A DNA stretch of 38,714 nucleotides from Lachnospiraceae bacterium (GCA_949383255.1 CASJPF010000034.1:1-38714); one strand, 5' to 3'. Positions 1-8,168 are shown, numbered from the stretch's first letter. Notes: generated by a model from the sequence alone, not told the origin. Numbers and translations are program-made.

Positions 1-63
1 ACATAACGGCAAACACCTCTTGTCTGAAAAAATTTCGTTTTCTGACTTTGTGTTAGTAGTATT

Positions 64-371
64 TCAGTGCGAAATCTTTTCTTCAAGTTCTTTCTCCTCT
101 TGTATTTGCTTTTTATCTTTGCAAAGTTCATACAGTCTACAACTAAAACATGAACTATAAAAACAATATCTTGTATAAATTTTTCCTGTGGTGAAAATCT
201 CACATTGTTTGCAATTACTATATTTGTGTTATATTTTATACAAAACTTCTCAAGCCAATTATCATTGGAAATTGAATTTGATTTCTTAAATCGTCTTTCT
301 AATTTCCGGTAGATTCCCTTTGTATATATTATAATCTGGCGGTTATCTGCCTTCGTATTTGTATCTTTAAA
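64..371 (-). pseudogene. IS607-type serine recombinase (TnpA) remnant, C-terminal part
   Basis: Read on the minus strand, one frame is open from about 371 down to about 146 and includes NWLEKFCIKYNTNIVIANN and SPQEKFIQDIV. A shift of one base in the T run near 144-147 leads into a second frame with FSCRLYELCKDKKQIQEEK, ending at a TGA at 64-66. Joined, this resembles the C-terminal end of IS607-family recombinases, which close with a Cys-Arg-Leu / Lys-rich helix of this kind. No start codon, N-terminal MerR-like helix-turn-helix or catalytic Ser region is recognisable, and no tnpB follows inside the window. The 372-562 stretch upstream is AT-rich with two SD-like sequences and only a 38-codon reading frame that I do not recognise. 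The family assignment rests on remembered similarity, so it is moderate. Confidence 0.5.
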
Positions 372-562
372 CTAATTGAGATTCCTTTTCTATCTCATCT
401 TTGTAATATTTTTACGAAAACACTCATAATTCAGCAAGATCTTTTGACTTAATTCGTGATATTTGATGTGTTTATATTTCCCTCCTTTGAGTACATTCAA
501 ACACATTTAATCCTTTTTATCAACAAATATAATTACTTAATATTCCTCCTATCTCTAATAAT

Positions 563-1186
563 TTACCTAAGTCGATTGCACTCAAAGCGCTCCATTGTCA
601 TAAGACAACTCTTAATCTCGTTATAACGTGTTTCAATCTCCCCCTCTTTTATCTCTGTGTCAAGACTGGCTGCCATTGTATCAATCATTGCATCTGTTAT
701 CCTTGGATGAAGTGTACTTAGTATCTGTAATTTTTTCTCATAAGAATCTGCATCCAAAAACTCTACAAGTCCCTGATCCAAAGCAAACTCTTCTTCTTCT
801 GAGGACTGAATATTTGTACTGTCCTTCTCTGTTTCTTCCAAAATAGTCTCTTTCTCATCTGATGACAATGAGGATTGCATTTTTCCTCTGTTTAACACTC
901 TTGTAAGTGTCTCTGAAGACGTTTCCTTCTGAGTTCTAGTGCTCTCCTCTCCCCGAATATCAATCTTTTCAAAACGGTATATTTGTGTCTCATTCGGATA
1001 TTTTCTGGCGTCTATTTTACTCATAAACATCTCAAGCGGACGTACATAAACTTCATACGGTGCATAGAGTTGTTGATAGACCACCATTTTCATGCCATCC
1101 TCTGAATGGCGTGCCAGCGTGATAATCTGATAAATATTTCCTTTAAAATGTCTATAAATTTCCTGCGGTCTAGGATTTGGCCTCAT
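563..1186 (-). CDS. DUF1653 domain protein
   Basis: A 207-residue soluble protein. Residues about 8-75 (YRHFKGNIYQIITLARHSED, then VYQQLYAPYEVYVRPLEMF) match the DUF1653 domain, a small beta-rich module of unknown function often found alone in proteins of 70-80 residues. The remainder here is an acidic Ser/Thr/Glu-rich linker (about 85-135) followed by a helical C-terminal segment (about 140-207) that I do not recognise, so the protein is much longer than a bare DUF1653. There is no signal peptide or membrane segment. The ATG at 1186 has an AAAGG about 12 bases upstream and a good promoter at 1246-1274. It appears to be a single-gene unit. Function is unknown. Confidence 0.75.
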   Translation of the reverse strand: MRPNPRPQEIYRHFKGNIYQIITLARHSEDGMKMVVYQQLYAPYEVYVRPLEMFMSKIDARKYPNETQIYRFEKIDIRGEESTRTQKETSSETLTRVLNRGKMQSSLSSDEKETILEETEKDSTNIQSSEEEEFALDQGLVEFLDADSYEKKLQILSTLHPRITDAMIDTMAASLDTEIKEGEIETRYNEIKSCLMTMERFECNRLR

Positions 1187-1245
1187 GCTGCAATCATACC
1201 TTTCTTCTTTACAATTTATTCCTCATGGTTATATGTTTCTTTCTT

Positions 1246-1274
1246 ATAATAAACTATTTTCTCTAATTTGTCAT
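1246..1274 (-). promoter_or_regulatory. Sigma-A type promoter for the DUF1653 gene
   Basis: On the minus strand ATGACA (1274-1269) is followed by a 17-base spacer and TATTAT (1251-1246), a near-consensus vegetative promoter. It leaves a leader of about 55 bases before the ATG at 1186. Confidence 0.55.
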
Positions 1275-1897
1275 TTATTATCAAAAAATATCTCTTAAAC
1301 TAGTGCTCTATCCAGACAGGAATTTTAACAACACAATAGTGCAAGACAGGCGGTCCACAGTTTCAATTTCAAACATGCTCTAGTACAACATTGCACTAAT
1401 AATCGAATACTATGCGCCTAAATTTTGTTTCAGTACCGCATTGTCATCAGTCAACAATGCCACCTCCTCCCCCTTGCCCTGACACAAAATTCAGGCACCT
1501 ATCACTTCAAAATTAATGCAACGCTGTACTAGCAAGTTTTACAAAACCATTCAAAGATATAAATATACACACAATATACCGTCACCAACCTATTAATATC
1601 ACTCTATTTTTTCACATATAATAAAGATATAGAAAATTTTTATTATTTCTTTTTTATTACCAAAAAAATATATTTTTGCAATAAATATAACTTTTGTGTC
1701 TATTGCGTGTTAGTGTTATTTTTTTGAGAGTTACCCCCTTGTCACCATATCCCTGATATAATATTATAAAAATAAGTGATAAGTTTTACTTATTTTTTAC
1801 TTTATTACATAAATTGTAATTGTTTGATATCAGAGAATTTGCCATCAGAGAATAGTCGTAAACAGTTACAAAAAATAAAAAAGGAGACTTAGTCAAT
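1275..1897. other. Long AT-rich spacer with a nested hairpin region at 1337-1498
   Basis: No convincing gene. The region holds three inverted repeats. TAGTGCAA at 1337-1344 pairs perfectly with 1391-1398. A 15-base arm at 1414-1428 (GCGCCTAAATTTTGT) pairs with 1484-1498 with two mismatches. Inside that second hairpin, GCATTGT at 1438-1444 pairs perfectly with 1454-1460, followed by a C-rich stretch. This could be a small mobile-element relic or a structured RNA. From about 1600 to 1890 the DNA is very AT-rich; TATAAT at 1757-1762 may be the -10 of the downstream gene, but no good -35 box is at the right distance. Confidence 0.45.
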
Positions 1898-2443
1898 ATG
1901 AAGGAGCGTTTTGAATTTGAAGGCACTTCCACCGGTGAATACCGGGAAGGTCTCTATGTAATGTATGATGGGAAAGAATACCCTGCCATGTATCTAGGCG
2001 TTGGACGTTTTGTACTTTATTCTGATACAGCAGATGAGAATTTCACATTTCCGACACAGGATGGTAGATATTTGCTACAGACAGACCTGCGTGATGAAAG
2101 TCTCACACGCGCATGTTCGATACGCATGGTTGGTATCATGAATACCTGTTATGAGAGTGTTATGATACGCAATATTTTAAAAGAGGGAGTAATCATTTCC
2201 ACTTACAATCCCCGACTTGGTTTTGAACTGGGATTAAAACCAATAAAAAACCTTGGATTTACAGGTCTTATTGACAGAAAACTTTTAATTGGTATCTATG
2301 AGGAACGGGATTACCTCTGGAACCCTACACTTGCTATCTGTTGTACTCTCTGTCAAGTTACAGGAACCAAAGACAAGGACTCATGGTTTGTCGAAAAGGA
2401 TCGTATGACTCAATTTTATATGCTGCAATCTAAAACCGAGTAG
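1898..2443 (+). CDS. Hypothetical protein, unknown family
   Basis: A 181-residue soluble protein that I do not recognise. It lacks a signal peptide and membrane segments. The N-terminal half is beta-rich (GLYVMYDGKEYPAMYLG, then GRFVLYSD) and the C-terminal part has a short Cys cluster (AICCTLCQ, about 148-155). The ATG at 1898 has a good AAGGAG about 11 bases upstream (1881-1886). The last codons run into a strong hairpin terminator. It stands alone between two minus-strand genes after a 700-bp spacer, so it is probably expressed by itself. No function can be inferred from context. Confidence 0.7.
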   Translation: MKERFEFEGTSTGEYREGLYVMYDGKEYPAMYLGVGRFVLYSDTADENFTFPTQDGRYLLQTDLRDESLTRACSIRMVGIMNTCYESVMIRNILKEGVIISTYNPRLGFELGLKPIKNLGFTGLIDRKLLIGIYEERDYLWNPTLAICCTLCQVTGTKDKDSWFVEKDRMTQFYMLQSKTE

Positions 2444-2470
2444 GGATTTTAATTTCCCTACTCGGTTTTT
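2432..2470. terminator. Strong bidirectional intrinsic terminator
   Basis: A perfect 15-bp stem (2432-2446 with 2455-2469) with an 8-base loop, A-tract on the left and T-tract on the right, so it can work both ways. It separates the convergent gene ending at 2443 from the hydrolase gene ending at 2474. The TAG stop of the plus-strand gene lies inside the left arm. Confidence 0.9.
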
Positions 2471-2473
2471 CTA

Positions 2474-3304
2474 TTACTTTTCTATAAAATTATGTTTCAG
2501 CCAATTTTTGCAAAGCGCAATCCACTGTGCACACTGCGGCTCAATCTCCTTACCTTCTAGCATAGATGTCTCTGCTGTTGCAAGAGAGCACCCATGCCCA
2601 CCATGCGGAAATACATGGTATTCAAAATGAACACCTGCCTTTCTAAGCGCTGTGGCAAACATTAACGAATTTTCCAAGGGCACTGCGCCATCCTCAAACG
2701 TATGCCACATAAATACAGGGGGAACTTTATCCGTCACTTGATTTTCAAGACTTAATTCTTGTTCTAGCACTGCATCTGCTTTTGTTCCCATCAGATTTAC
2801 AAAACTTCCTCTGTGTGCAAATGTGCCGGAGGTAATCACTGGGTATGCAAGAATCATTCCATTTGGTTGATAACGCTCTTTTTTCATCTGCATTTCCTGC
2901 GCAAGCCACGCTTTATCCCAAAAGCATCCCAGACTCGCAGCAAGATGTCCTCCTGCCGAGAAGCCCGCCACAATAATCTTGTCCTTATCAATTGCATACT
3001 GGTCCGCATGGTCTCTAATATAAGCCACGGACCACGCCAGCTCCTTCAATTCTTGTGGGTGCTCCACACCATCCTTGGAAATATCATACCACAGTACTGC
3101 TGCATGACAACGCGCTGCCAAGAACTGAAATGCGACTGGCTCTCCCTCGCGGACAGACACATGCTCATAACCGCCTCCTGGGCAAATTAAAACCAAAGGC
3201 CGTTTCCGCTCTCCGTAGGTATTTGGGTAATCTTCTTGCAGGTAAAGGGATAATGTCGCCTGCACGACATGATCCATCTCCACCGGAATGTTCTCATATT
3301 TCAT
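2474..3304 (-). CDS. Alpha/beta hydrolase, acetylesterase-like
   Basis: A 276-residue cytoplasmic alpha/beta hydrolase of the acetylesterase/lipase type (BD-FAE / esterase-lipase group). Numbering from the chosen ATG: the oxyanion motif CPGGGYEH lies at about 41-48, the nucleophile elbow GFSAGG has Ser at about 116, Asp at about 205 (FEDGAVP) and His at about 237 (HGGHG). In Firmicutes such enzymes often remove acetyl groups from xylo-oligosaccharides; no xylan genes are near, so the substrate is open. The start is chosen at 3304 because AAGGGA lies at the right distance. An in-frame ATG at 3340 would add 12 residues across a 17-bp tandem duplication and lacks an equally good site. Confidence 0.82.
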   Translation of the reverse strand: MKYENIPVEMDHVVQATLSLYLQEDYPNTYGERKRPLVLICPGGGYEHVSVREGEPVAFQFLAARCHAAVLWYDISKDGVEHPQELKELAWSVAYIRDHADQYAIDKDKIIVAGFSAGGHLAASLGCFWDKAWLAQEMQMKKERYQPNGMILAYPVITSGTFAHRGSFVNLMGTKADAVLEQELSLENQVTDKVPPVFMWHTFEDGAVPLENSLMFATALRKAGVHFEYHVFPHGGHGCSLATAETSMLEGKEIEPQCAQWIALCKNWLKHNFIEK

Positions 3305-3335
3305 AATCAATCCCTTTTCATAATCAATCCCTTTT
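3302..3335 (-). repeat. 17-bp tandem duplication of the SD-start region
   Basis: Two identical 17-bp copies (3302-3318 and 3319-3335; AAAAGGGATTGATTATG on the minus strand). Each carries a Shine-Dalgarno sequence and an ATG. The downstream copy's ATG (3304) starts the hydrolase gene. The upstream copy's ATG (3321) is in another frame and opens a four-codon frame ending TGA at 3309-3307, two bases before the real ATG. Confidence 0.9.
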
Positions 3336-3348
3336 GCCAATCCAAATT

Positions 3349-4446
3349 TTATTGGAATGCAACGGGGCGACCTGTCTGTGCAACCGCAATATATGTCTTT
3401 CCTTCATTGAGTTGAATCTCATTTCCAAAGTCATCATAATATACAGTTGGTGTATACTCTCCAGCCTTCTGCCATGTAATGTGGATACATTTTCCCTTGG
3501 TAAAATAATAACCATCTTCTGTATTATCAATATTCTGGAAATATAAATATCCATTGTTATCAAGTTTGCACCACTTTGTATTCTGAACAATCACATTTGC
3601 AAATTTAAGCTGCTGCCCATTTAAACCATCTGTCTGTGCCTTTCCATGAATGGTCTTATAATACATGCCATCGGCGGGATTGTATGTAAATGCGCTCTTT
3701 GTGTAAGGAAAGATTAGAGAAAGGTCAATTGCATTTGCTGTCGCAGCCGCTGCACCGTATTGTTCTAATGTATTTCCACCATCTGCAAATGTAAAATGCT
3801 TTGGATTGTAAAATCCTTGTCTAATATTAACAGAATATCCAAGTCCTGCACATGCATTGATAATATTTGGTGCACTAGTGTATGCATTGTGTGGCGCCTT
3901 TCTGTCGGAGGTTCTAAAAAACGCTTCGGATCCGGGAGCACCACCACCAGTACCATACTGATTTGTTCCCGAAATATTATTGATATCTGGTGCTGTAATT
4001 CTGTCTTTCATATAAACCACACCGCCAAAATGAACAAGAATTGGGTCCCACTCTGTCGCTTCTGGAAGATAATATGCTCTGCAACTTCTAACATTTCCAA
4101 TTTTAGAAAGTCCTGTCCAGTTGCTAATTACAGCCATCTGACGAGAGATTTCCCCCTCCTCCATAATTTCATACAGAATATCTGCATTGCTAATGCCATA
4201 AGAAGGCTGTGCCACCTTATCTGTCGGCATCATCACAGCAATTGGTCTGACAACAGACTGTTCCGCTGGTATCCACTCATTTGTATACACGCTTCTTACA
4301 TATCCCGGCAGCGCCTCATCTGCCTTTACCTGTGATGCGGGCACCACACCGTTTCCTGACATTCCGGCCAATGTCACAGCAGCCAGCATTACAGCGGCTG
4401 CTCTTTTCAGTATTCCTTTTTTTGATTTCATGTTCCATTTCATCAT
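3349..4446 (-). CDS. Secreted DUF3048 (YerB-like) protein
   Basis: A 365-residue exported protein of the DUF3048 family (YerB of Bacillus). Residues about 6-43 form a signal peptide: a basic start, a hydrophobic Ala/Leu/Val core and a likely cleavage after VKA near 42. There is no lipobox Cys, whereas YerB is a lipoprotein, so this one is probably released or wall-retained. Family signatures include RPIAVMMPTD (about 67-76), the YEIMEEGEISR stretch (about 91-101) and NVRSCRAYYLPEA (about 117-129); the C-terminal domain has WCKLDNNGYLYF and VYYDDFGNEIQLNEGKTYI. The molecular role is unknown; a cell-envelope role is only an inference. AAAGGAAAG precedes the ATG. The gene is followed 44 bases later by the hydrolase start, so the two may be co-transcribed. 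Confidence 0.85.
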   Translation of the reverse strand: MMKWNMKSKKGILKRAAAVMLAAVTLAGMSGNGVVPASQVKADEALPGYVRSVYTNEWIPAEQSVVRPIAVMMPTDKVAQPSYGISNADILYEIMEEGEISRQMAVISNWTGLSKIGNVRSCRAYYLPEATEWDPILVHFGGVVYMKDRITAPDINNISGTNQYGTGGGAPGSEAFFRTSDRKAPHNAYTSAPNIINACAGLGYSVNIRQGFYNPKHFTFADGGNTLEQYGAAAATANAIDLSLIFPYTKSAFTYNPADGMYYKTIHGKAQTDGLNGQQLKFANVIVQNTKWCKLDNNGYLYFQNIDNTEDGYYFTKGKCIHITWQKAGEYTPTVYYDDFGNEIQLNEGKTYIAVAQTGRPVAFQ

Positions 4447-4487
4447 TTTTCTTCTTTCCTTTCTTTTTATTTATTTAAATAAATTAT

Positions 4488-6092
4488 TTATTTGAATAAA
4501 ATTTTTGCTTTTGCCTGCACTTTTGTTGTACTAACATCTTGCGCATTTTTTTCTTTAAACTGACGAATGACACTGATAAACTCCTGTCCAAACTTATCAC
4601 ACTTTGCCTGCCCCACCCCCTGAATCTCAAGCAATTCTGCACGGGAAACGGGCAAATACATACTCATTTCTTTTAGTGATTTGTCTGTAAAAACCACATA
4701 CGCAGGAACTTGCAATTCTTTTGCAAGACGATTGCGCAAAAATCTAAGCTGTTCATACAATTCTGGATTGTCATAAGTTGTCCTTTTTTTGCCACCACTC
4801 GCTGCAAGAATCCTTCCGCCTGTTGTACTAGAACTGCGTGCAGATTGTGTGCCTCCTGTCTGCATTTTTCCAACACAATTTCCACAGCCTCCACAGTATT
4901 GCTCTGCTTTCTCCCCAAAATAATTGAGCATATATTTACGATAACAAAACTTTGTATGACAATAAAATACCATTTTTTTGAGCCGTTCTCGGTCCTTTTC
5001 TATCACAGAAGCCAATGTCTCCTCATCTAGTTCTTCATTCTCGCGATTGTTCTCAATAAAATATTGATTGATATGCACATCCTGCGAACTATATAATAAA
5101 TAACAGTCTGCCTTCTCCCCATCCCGCCCTGCGCGTCCCGCTTCTTGATAATAACTTTCCATATTTTTAGGCATATTATAGTGTATGACGAACCGAACAT
5201 CTGGCTTGTCAATTCCCATACCAAACGCATTTGTAGCTACCATAATCTGTGTTCGGTCTGAGGTAAACTCTTCCTGGCTTCTGCGGCGCTCGTCATCCTG
5301 CATTCCGGCATGATACCTGGACACTTCCAAGCCACGCTCAGACAGCACTTCATACACCTCTTCCACCAATTTTCTGGTAATACAGTAAATAATGCCACTC
5401 TCGCCATAATGTGTGCGAAGAATCCGCATTAACGCTGCTTTTTTATCCTTTGCTTGAAGCACATAAAAATTCAAGTTTTTTCTGTCAAACCCTGTTGTGA
5501 TTATTCTGGGATTTGACAGTTGTAACAGGCGCACAACATCTTGTTGGACTTCTCTGGTCGCCGTTGCAGTAAAGGCTCCCACAATGGGGCGCTTGGGTAG
5601 TTTCCTAAGAAATTCCTCAATTTTGAGATACCCTGGTCTAAAATCCTGCCCCCACTGCGACACACAATGCGCCTCGTCTACGCTGACAAACGAAAGGTTT
5701 GCATGAACGACAAACCCAAGAAAAGATTCCGTTAGAAGGCGCTCTGGTGCCACATAAATAATTTTGTATTTTCCTTTTCGCGCGTAATCAAGCGCCTTGA
5801 AATATTGTCCCTGTGTGAGAGAACTGTTGAGATACGCGGCGTAAATACCTGCTTGGTTTAGCGCTGCAACCTGATCTTTCATCAGACTAATCAGCGGAGA
5901 AATCACGAGCGTAATACCGTCAAACATCAGTGCTGGCACTTGATAACAAATGGACTTGCCAGCACCCGTTGGCATAATGCCAAACACATCATTTCCCTCC
6001 AAAATACTGTCGATAAGTTCCTCCTGTCCATCCCGAAAAGAGCTGTATCCAAAATAGGTCTGTAAAACTTCGTATTTACTCTGCCCGCTCAT
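4488..6092 (-). CDS. recQ: RecQ-family ATP-dependent DNA helicase without winged helix
   Basis: A 534-residue 3'-5' DNA helicase used in recombination and fork repair. Visible motifs: Walker A PTGAGKS (41-47), DEAH (139-142) followed by the RecQ aromatic loop HCVSQWGQDFRP, TATAT (175-179), motif V ATNAFGMGIDKPDVR (286-300) and motif VI QEAGRAGRDG (316-325). The zinc-binding region has Cys at 378, 383, 400, 403 and 406. An HRDC domain occupies about 441-512. Between zinc site and HRDC there is only about 35 residues of Ser/Gly-rich linker, so the RQC winged helix (roughly 110 residues in E. coli RecQ, about 609 total) is missing. The start overlaps the preceding receiver gene by 17 bases, indicating translational coupling. 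Confidence 0.93.
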   Translation of the reverse strand: MSGQSKYEVLQTYFGYSSFRDGQEELIDSILEGNDVFGIMPTGAGKSICYQVPALMFDGITLVISPLISLMKDQVAALNQAGIYAAYLNSSLTQGQYFKALDYARKGKYKIIYVAPERLLTESFLGFVVHANLSFVSVDEAHCVSQWGQDFRPGYLKIEEFLRKLPKRPIVGAFTATATREVQQDVVRLLQLSNPRIITTGFDRKNLNFYVLQAKDKKAALMRILRTHYGESGIIYCITRKLVEEVYEVLSERGLEVSRYHAGMQDDERRRSQEEFTSDRTQIMVATNAFGMGIDKPDVRFVIHYNMPKNMESYYQEAGRAGRDGEKADCYLLYSSQDVHINQYFIENNRENEELDEETLASVIEKDRERLKKMVFYCHTKFCYRKYMLNYFGEKAEQYCGGCGNCVGKMQTGGTQSARSSSTTGGRILAASGGKKRTTYDNPELYEQLRFLRNRLAKELQVPAYVVFTDKSLKEMSMYLPVSRAELLEIQGVGQAKCDKFGQEFISVIRQFKEKNAQDVSTTKVQAKAKILFK

Positions 6093-6525
6093 ACTTCACA
6101 TTCTCTTTTTTCTGATATAATTCTATCGCTCTTTGCACACGCTGCCGCACAATATTCTCTTGAAATGGTTTCTGTATATAATCGACAACAACATCATAGG
6201 TACTTGCCTTGTGAATATTGCTCTCATTCATATTGGAACTGATTAATATTACAGGCACATTATAGAGTGACGTCTCTTTCATATATTTAAGCACCGCAAA
6301 TCCATCACATACAGGCATCACAATATCCAAAAGAACTGCTGCCACTTCATCCCGGCTCTCTCCTAGGAGTTCAATTGCTGCTCTGCCGTCTTGACACTCT
6401 GCGATATCATACTCCTCCTCAAAAATACCCCTTAAAACATATCTGTTGATGGCTTTGTCTTCCACAATCAACATTTTCTTTTTCTGATTCTTTTCATGAA
6501 CTTTCTTTTTTCTACTCATCTGCAA
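6076..6525 (-). CDS. Stand-alone response regulator receiver protein (CheY-like)
   Basis: A single receiver domain of 149 residues with no output domain. Acidic residues in MLIVEDK (about 22-23), the phospho-acceptor Asp at about 67 (LLDIVMP), the conserved Ser/Thr site at about 95 (ILISSN) and Lys of QKPF near 118 are all present. The N-terminus is a highly basic stretch. The start is uncertain: TTG at 6525 has GAGGGA six bases upstream, whereas the in-frame ATG at 6519 has it 12 bases away. No kinase gene is adjacent. Its 3' end overlaps recQ, an unusual pairing, so it may signal through proteins encoded elsewhere. Confidence 0.85.
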   Translation of the reverse strand: MQMSRKKKVHEKNQKKKMLIVEDKAINRYVLRGIFEEEYDIAECQDGRAAIELLGESRDEVAAVLLDIVMPVCDGFAVLKYMKETSLYNVPVILISSNMNESNIHKASTYDVVVDYIQKPFQENIVRQRVQRAIELYQKKENVKYERAE

Positions 6526-6584
6526 TTCACATCCCTCGAATGTCCACTGATCATAATGTATATTATTTTGTAACGGTTTAACCT

Positions 6585-6738
6585 AGGACTTTGCACTGCG
6601 CTGCAAATTATGGCTTATATAAGCCACGTAAGAAAACGTAGTGATTGAGATGCATCAAACCACAAAATATGGTTTTGACATCGCGAAGCGATTTTGCATG
6701 GCTTGATGCGTTACAGTTCGGCAAGGCTGAACTGTAAC
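6585..6738 (-). repeat. Dispersed repeat of about 150 bp, copy A
   Basis: Minus-strand reading of this spacer aligns over its whole length, with gaps, to 27543-27693 (plus strand). Shared blocks include CAGTTCAGCCTT, GCCATGCAAAA, a block around the TTCG of a small hairpin, and TATAATTTGCAGTG-like sequence near the far end. Its first part (6710-6738) is a hairpin with 10-bp arms (GTTACAGTTC). It starts one base after the sigH stop codon, so it may act as a transcript end, although no T-run follows. Confidence 0.75.
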
Positions 6739-6739
6739 A

Positions 6740-7381
6740 TTATTTTACTGAATATTTATTGTTTTTCTTGACCGCTTTTCTAATTTTTGTCTTGAGCCGC
6801 TGAAGTGCATTATCTGTAGACTTCTCGTCTCTTGACAGCACTTTTGCTATCTGTGAATAACTCATGCCTGTCATGTACAAATCCAACACTTGCTTTTCAA
6901 AGACACTGAGTTCCCGCTCAATAATTGCTTCTATATCTGCCACATTTTCTCGGTCTATCATAAGCTGTTCCGGGTTTGTCTCCACTGCGGAAGCAATCAC
7001 ATTGACCAGTTCTGTACTATTTCCGTCACCCTCCGCCTCTGACATATTCGCATAGAGCGAAATATAAGTGTTGAGCGGCGCATGTTTTTCCCTGCGCGAT
7101 GCCTGTACTGCATTGTACATCTGGCGAGAGATACACAAATCTGCAAACGTATAAAAGCTGGCATCTCTCCCCGCATCATAATCTCGCACTGCCTTAAAAA
7201 GACCAATCATTCCCTCTTGTATCAAATCGTCATTATCTGCACCAAGTATGTACATAGATTTCGCTTTTTTTCGCACCAGATGCTTATACTTATCCATAAT
7301 GTAATCCGTTATCTGGGTTTCCCCATCGCGCAGCCTATCGATTAATTCCTCATCTTTTAGCGTCTCATATATGCCAGACAT
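6740..7381 (-). CDS. sigH: RNA polymerase sigma factor SigH (Spo0H type)
   Basis: A 213-residue sigma-70 family protein of the SigH group, which in Bacillus and Clostridia drives early sporulation and transition-state genes. Region 2 is clear: DDLIQEGMIGLFKAVRDYD (about 51-69) for core binding and SFYTFADLCISRQMYNAVQA (about 75-94) for -10 recognition. Region 4 near the C-terminus has SVFEKQVLDLYMTGMSYSQI and a helix-turn-helix with STDNALQRLKTKIRKAVKK. AAAGGA lies nine bases before the ATG. It is the last gene of the cysE-cysS-mrnC-rlmB-sigH cluster, 18 bases after rlmB; the yacP gene that sits between them in B. subtilis is absent. Confidence 0.95.
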   Translation of the reverse strand: MSGIYETLKDEELIDRLRDGETQITDYIMDKYKHLVRKKAKSMYILGADNDDLIQEGMIGLFKAVRDYDAGRDASFYTFADLCISRQMYNAVQASRREKHAPLNTYISLYANMSEAEGDGNSTELVNVIASAVETNPEQLMIDRENVADIEAIIERELSVFEKQVLDLYMTGMSYSQIAKVLSRDEKSTDNALQRLKTKIRKAVKKNNKYSVK

Positions 7382-7399
7382 ATTTGTCTATCCTTTCTA

Positions 7400-8140
7400 T
7401 CACTGCATCCGCTGCCGAACAATCTCGTAGGCAAGCACTCCCGCCGCAACAGACGCATTTAGGGAATCAATATCTCCCTTCATTGGAATCGATGCTATAA
7501 AATCACATTTTTCGCGGACAAGCCTGCCGACCCCCTCCCCTTCACTTCCAACTACAAGACCAATTGGACCTGTTAAGTCTAGCTGATACATTGTCGTGCC
7601 ATTCATATCAGCACAGACAAACCATAATCCCTCTTTTTTTAGCTCCTCTATTGTCTTACCCAAATTCGTAACTTTGGCTACTGGTGTGTAGTTTAACGCG
7701 CCCGCAGAGGTTCTCGCAACAGTTGCTGTAAGTCCTGCTGCCCGATTCTTTGGAATAATAACGCCATGCGCGCCTGCTAGATTGGCTGTGCGAATAATTG
7801 CCCCTAGATTATGCGGGTCCTCAATATTGTCCAGCAGAATAATAAACGGAGGCTCATTTTTGCTGCGCGCCGCCGTCAAAATATCCGCTACATCCGCATA
7901 TTCATAGGCCGCTGTATACGCAATCACTCCTTGATGTTTTCCTGTCTCACTAAGCTGATCAAGCCGCTCCTTTGCAACAAACCTTATCATGGTATCCTGT
8001 TTTCTGGCTTCCCGCTTAATTGTCTGTATTGGTCCATCCTGTACGCCATCTTGTAGAAACAGTCTATCAATTGGCTTTCCAGAACGAAAGGCCTCTATCA
8101 CAGTGTTTCTTCCCTCAATCACAAATTCCCTGTATCCCAT
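7400..8140 (-). CDS. rlmB: 23S rRNA (guanosine-2'-O-)-methyltransferase RlmB
   Basis: A 246-residue SPOUT-class (TrmH/SpoU) RNA methyltransferase that uses S-adenosylmethionine to methylate the ribose of a guanosine in 23S rRNA (G2251 in E. coli). The N-terminal substrate-binding domain (about 1-75) begins with EFVIEGRNTVIEAFRSGKPI. Trefoil-knot motifs are DNIEDPHNLGAIIRTANLAGAHGVI with catalytic Arg/Asn, then VVGSEGEGVGRLV and IPMKGDIDSLNASVAAG near the C-terminus. Its length fits the family. It lies 28 bases after mrnC and 18 before sigH in one operon. Confidence 0.95.
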   Translation of the reverse strand: MGYREFVIEGRNTVIEAFRSGKPIDRLFLQDGVQDGPIQTIKREARKQDTMIRFVAKERLDQLSETGKHQGVIAYTAAYEYADVADILTAARSKNEPPFIILLDNIEDPHNLGAIIRTANLAGAHGVIIPKNRAAGLTATVARTSAGALNYTPVAKVTNLGKTIEELKKEGLWFVCADMNGTTMYQLDLTGPIGLVVGSEGEGVGRLVREKCDFIASIPMKGDIDSLNASVAAGVLAYEIVRQRMQ

Positions 8141-8168
8141 ATGGTCTCTTTACTAATATCCTTTCCTG

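Noticed and set aside
6710..6738. Intrinsic terminator of sigH
   Set aside because: The hairpin is strong but no T-run follows on the minus strand, and it belongs to a dispersed repeat, so a terminator call is not made.
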